Origin: Murdochiella sp. Marseille-P8839
Lineage (GTDB): Bacteria; Bacillota; Clostridia; Tissierellales; Peptoniphilaceae
Assembly: GCA_019753405.1 (NCBI GenBank)
Contig: JAIKLF010000002.1
Span: 1 to 64,000 of the forward strand
DNA: 64,000 bases
Reading direction: 5' to 3'
Positions 63,542-64,000 of the stretch are shown one piece after another; position 1 is the stretch's first letter; the number at the start of each line of letters is the position of its first letter. The notes below the pieces were generated by a model, which saw only the letters and a list, made by a program, of their open reading frames with translations, was not told the origin of the DNA and did not search any database. Made by a program: the position numbers and the translations under genes.

Positions 63542-63779
63542 CCGCCTGCACACTGGTAAAATGGTTTTGCGATAATTACAAAACAGACACAATTTCTGTG
63601 ACACGAAAAGAAAAATCAAGCGGAGCGCCGCTTGAACAAATGCTGGCGGCGCAGTTCTCAGAAGGATCGCCGCCTTCAGCGGCGTTTTTAAATCGCGGGC
63701 CAAAGGCCGGCTCCTTCTTGGCACCGCAATAGCATTGAGCGGCGCCCAACCACCGACCGCAGGTCGGCACCGCCTTTCT

Positions 63780-63990
63780 ATGATGGTGGTGGAATTGCGA
63801 TTTCAGCAAATCACCACCATCGCCGAAGCCACAGATGATGGTGGTGGAACCGCAATTTCGGCAAACCACCACCAACGCCGAAGCCACAAACGATGATGGT
63901 GGAACTGCGATTTCAGCAAACCACCACCATCACCGAAGCCACAAACGATGGTGGTGGAACCGTAATTTCAGCCAACCACCACCATCTCGG
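63780..63990. repeat. GGTGGTGG/CCACCACC palindromic array
   Basis: Four to five units of GATGGTGGTGGAACCGCAAT, TTCAGCAAA, CCACCACCATC and a CGCCGAAGCCACA spacer. A single related half-unit lies at about 517-533 next to the left copy of the shared block. The array continues to the window edge. Confidence 0.7.
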
Positions 63991-64000
63991 CGCCTTTCCT

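Larger units (their letters stand above)
62753..64000. repeat. Gene-free field of palindromic repeat arrays (right end)
   Basis: In order: GCGCCGC hairpins (about 62800-62850), CCCTGGCT/AGCCAGGG hairpins (62884-63140), a GCGCCGC hairpin and double-hairpin copy (63184-63280), a TGTAGAG array (63284-63541), another GCGCCGC hairpin and double-hairpin copy (63619-63716), a block shared with 452-540, and a GGTGGTGG/CCACCACC array (63780-63990) running to the window edge. No gene is seen; frames here only translate repeats. Confidence 0.75.

Overview
The window is a mid-GC (roughly half G+C by eye) stretch from a Gram-positive bacterium. Evidence for this: sortase-anchored pili with class C sortases, Mga-like regulators, a MurT/GatD-type cell-wall pair, strong AGGAGG ribosome binding sites, lipoprotein and LPxTG-type signals, and an L-lactate dehydrogenase. 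I suspect an anaerobic member of the Bacillota/Tissierellia (Peptoniphilaceae-like), but the genus is a guess.

Layout. 1-1460 holds arrays of short palindromic repeats and no gene. 1463-4500 (minus) carries two overlapping Mga-like regulators, divergent from a large pilus/adhesin locus at 4967-30736 (plus). That locus contains a giant multi-domain adhesin of about 4,890 residues broken by one frameshift near 9000, a major pilin, two class C sortases, a small proline-rich anchored pilin, and a second 2,100-residue adhesin. The two adhesins end in LPxTA-type sorting signals, the pilin in LPSTG, and the small pilin in a TPGTG variant. 30737-32230 is a second repeat field. 32281-39550 is a mosaic: a small unknown protein, a deoxyinosine/uracil-type DNA glycosylase, a TrkA-domain potassium channel (minus), several gene remnants and duplicated fragments, two membrane-anchored alpha/beta hydrolases and a beta-lactamase-fold serine hydrolase. 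39722-43894 has a DUF3825 protein, then murT with a perfect consensus promoter, translationally coupled to a GatD-like subunit in which the catalytic Cys and His are both replaced. A tRNA-Ser(CGA), a DUF1287 protein, a hot-dog thioesterase, a MacB-like ABC exporter with a 36-codon leader ORF, a small unknown protein and an MscS channel follow up to 50523.

50524-51424 is a third repeat field. Next comes a redox module on the minus strand (a CD1871A-type CxxC mini-protein, a polyferredoxin-like membrane protein and a TlpA-like lipoprotein), divergent from a two-component system. A 14-base motif is shared by the two-component promoter and the TlpA upstream region. 55881-59440 is a metal-resistance unit: ArsR-type repressor, a promoter with an overlapping inverted-repeat operator, a free HMA metallochaperone and a Cd/Zn-type P1B ATPase. 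L-lactate dehydrogenase, an MFS transporter and a radical SAM protein follow. 62753-64000 is a fourth repeat field whose last part repeats a roughly 140-base block also present near the left end.

The observations I rate highest are the MurT partner without amidotransferase residues, the sorting-signal split in the pilus locus with its frameshifted giant adhesin, and the several families of palindromic repeat arrays, including a 55-base element predicted to fold as two hairpins closed by an outer stem.
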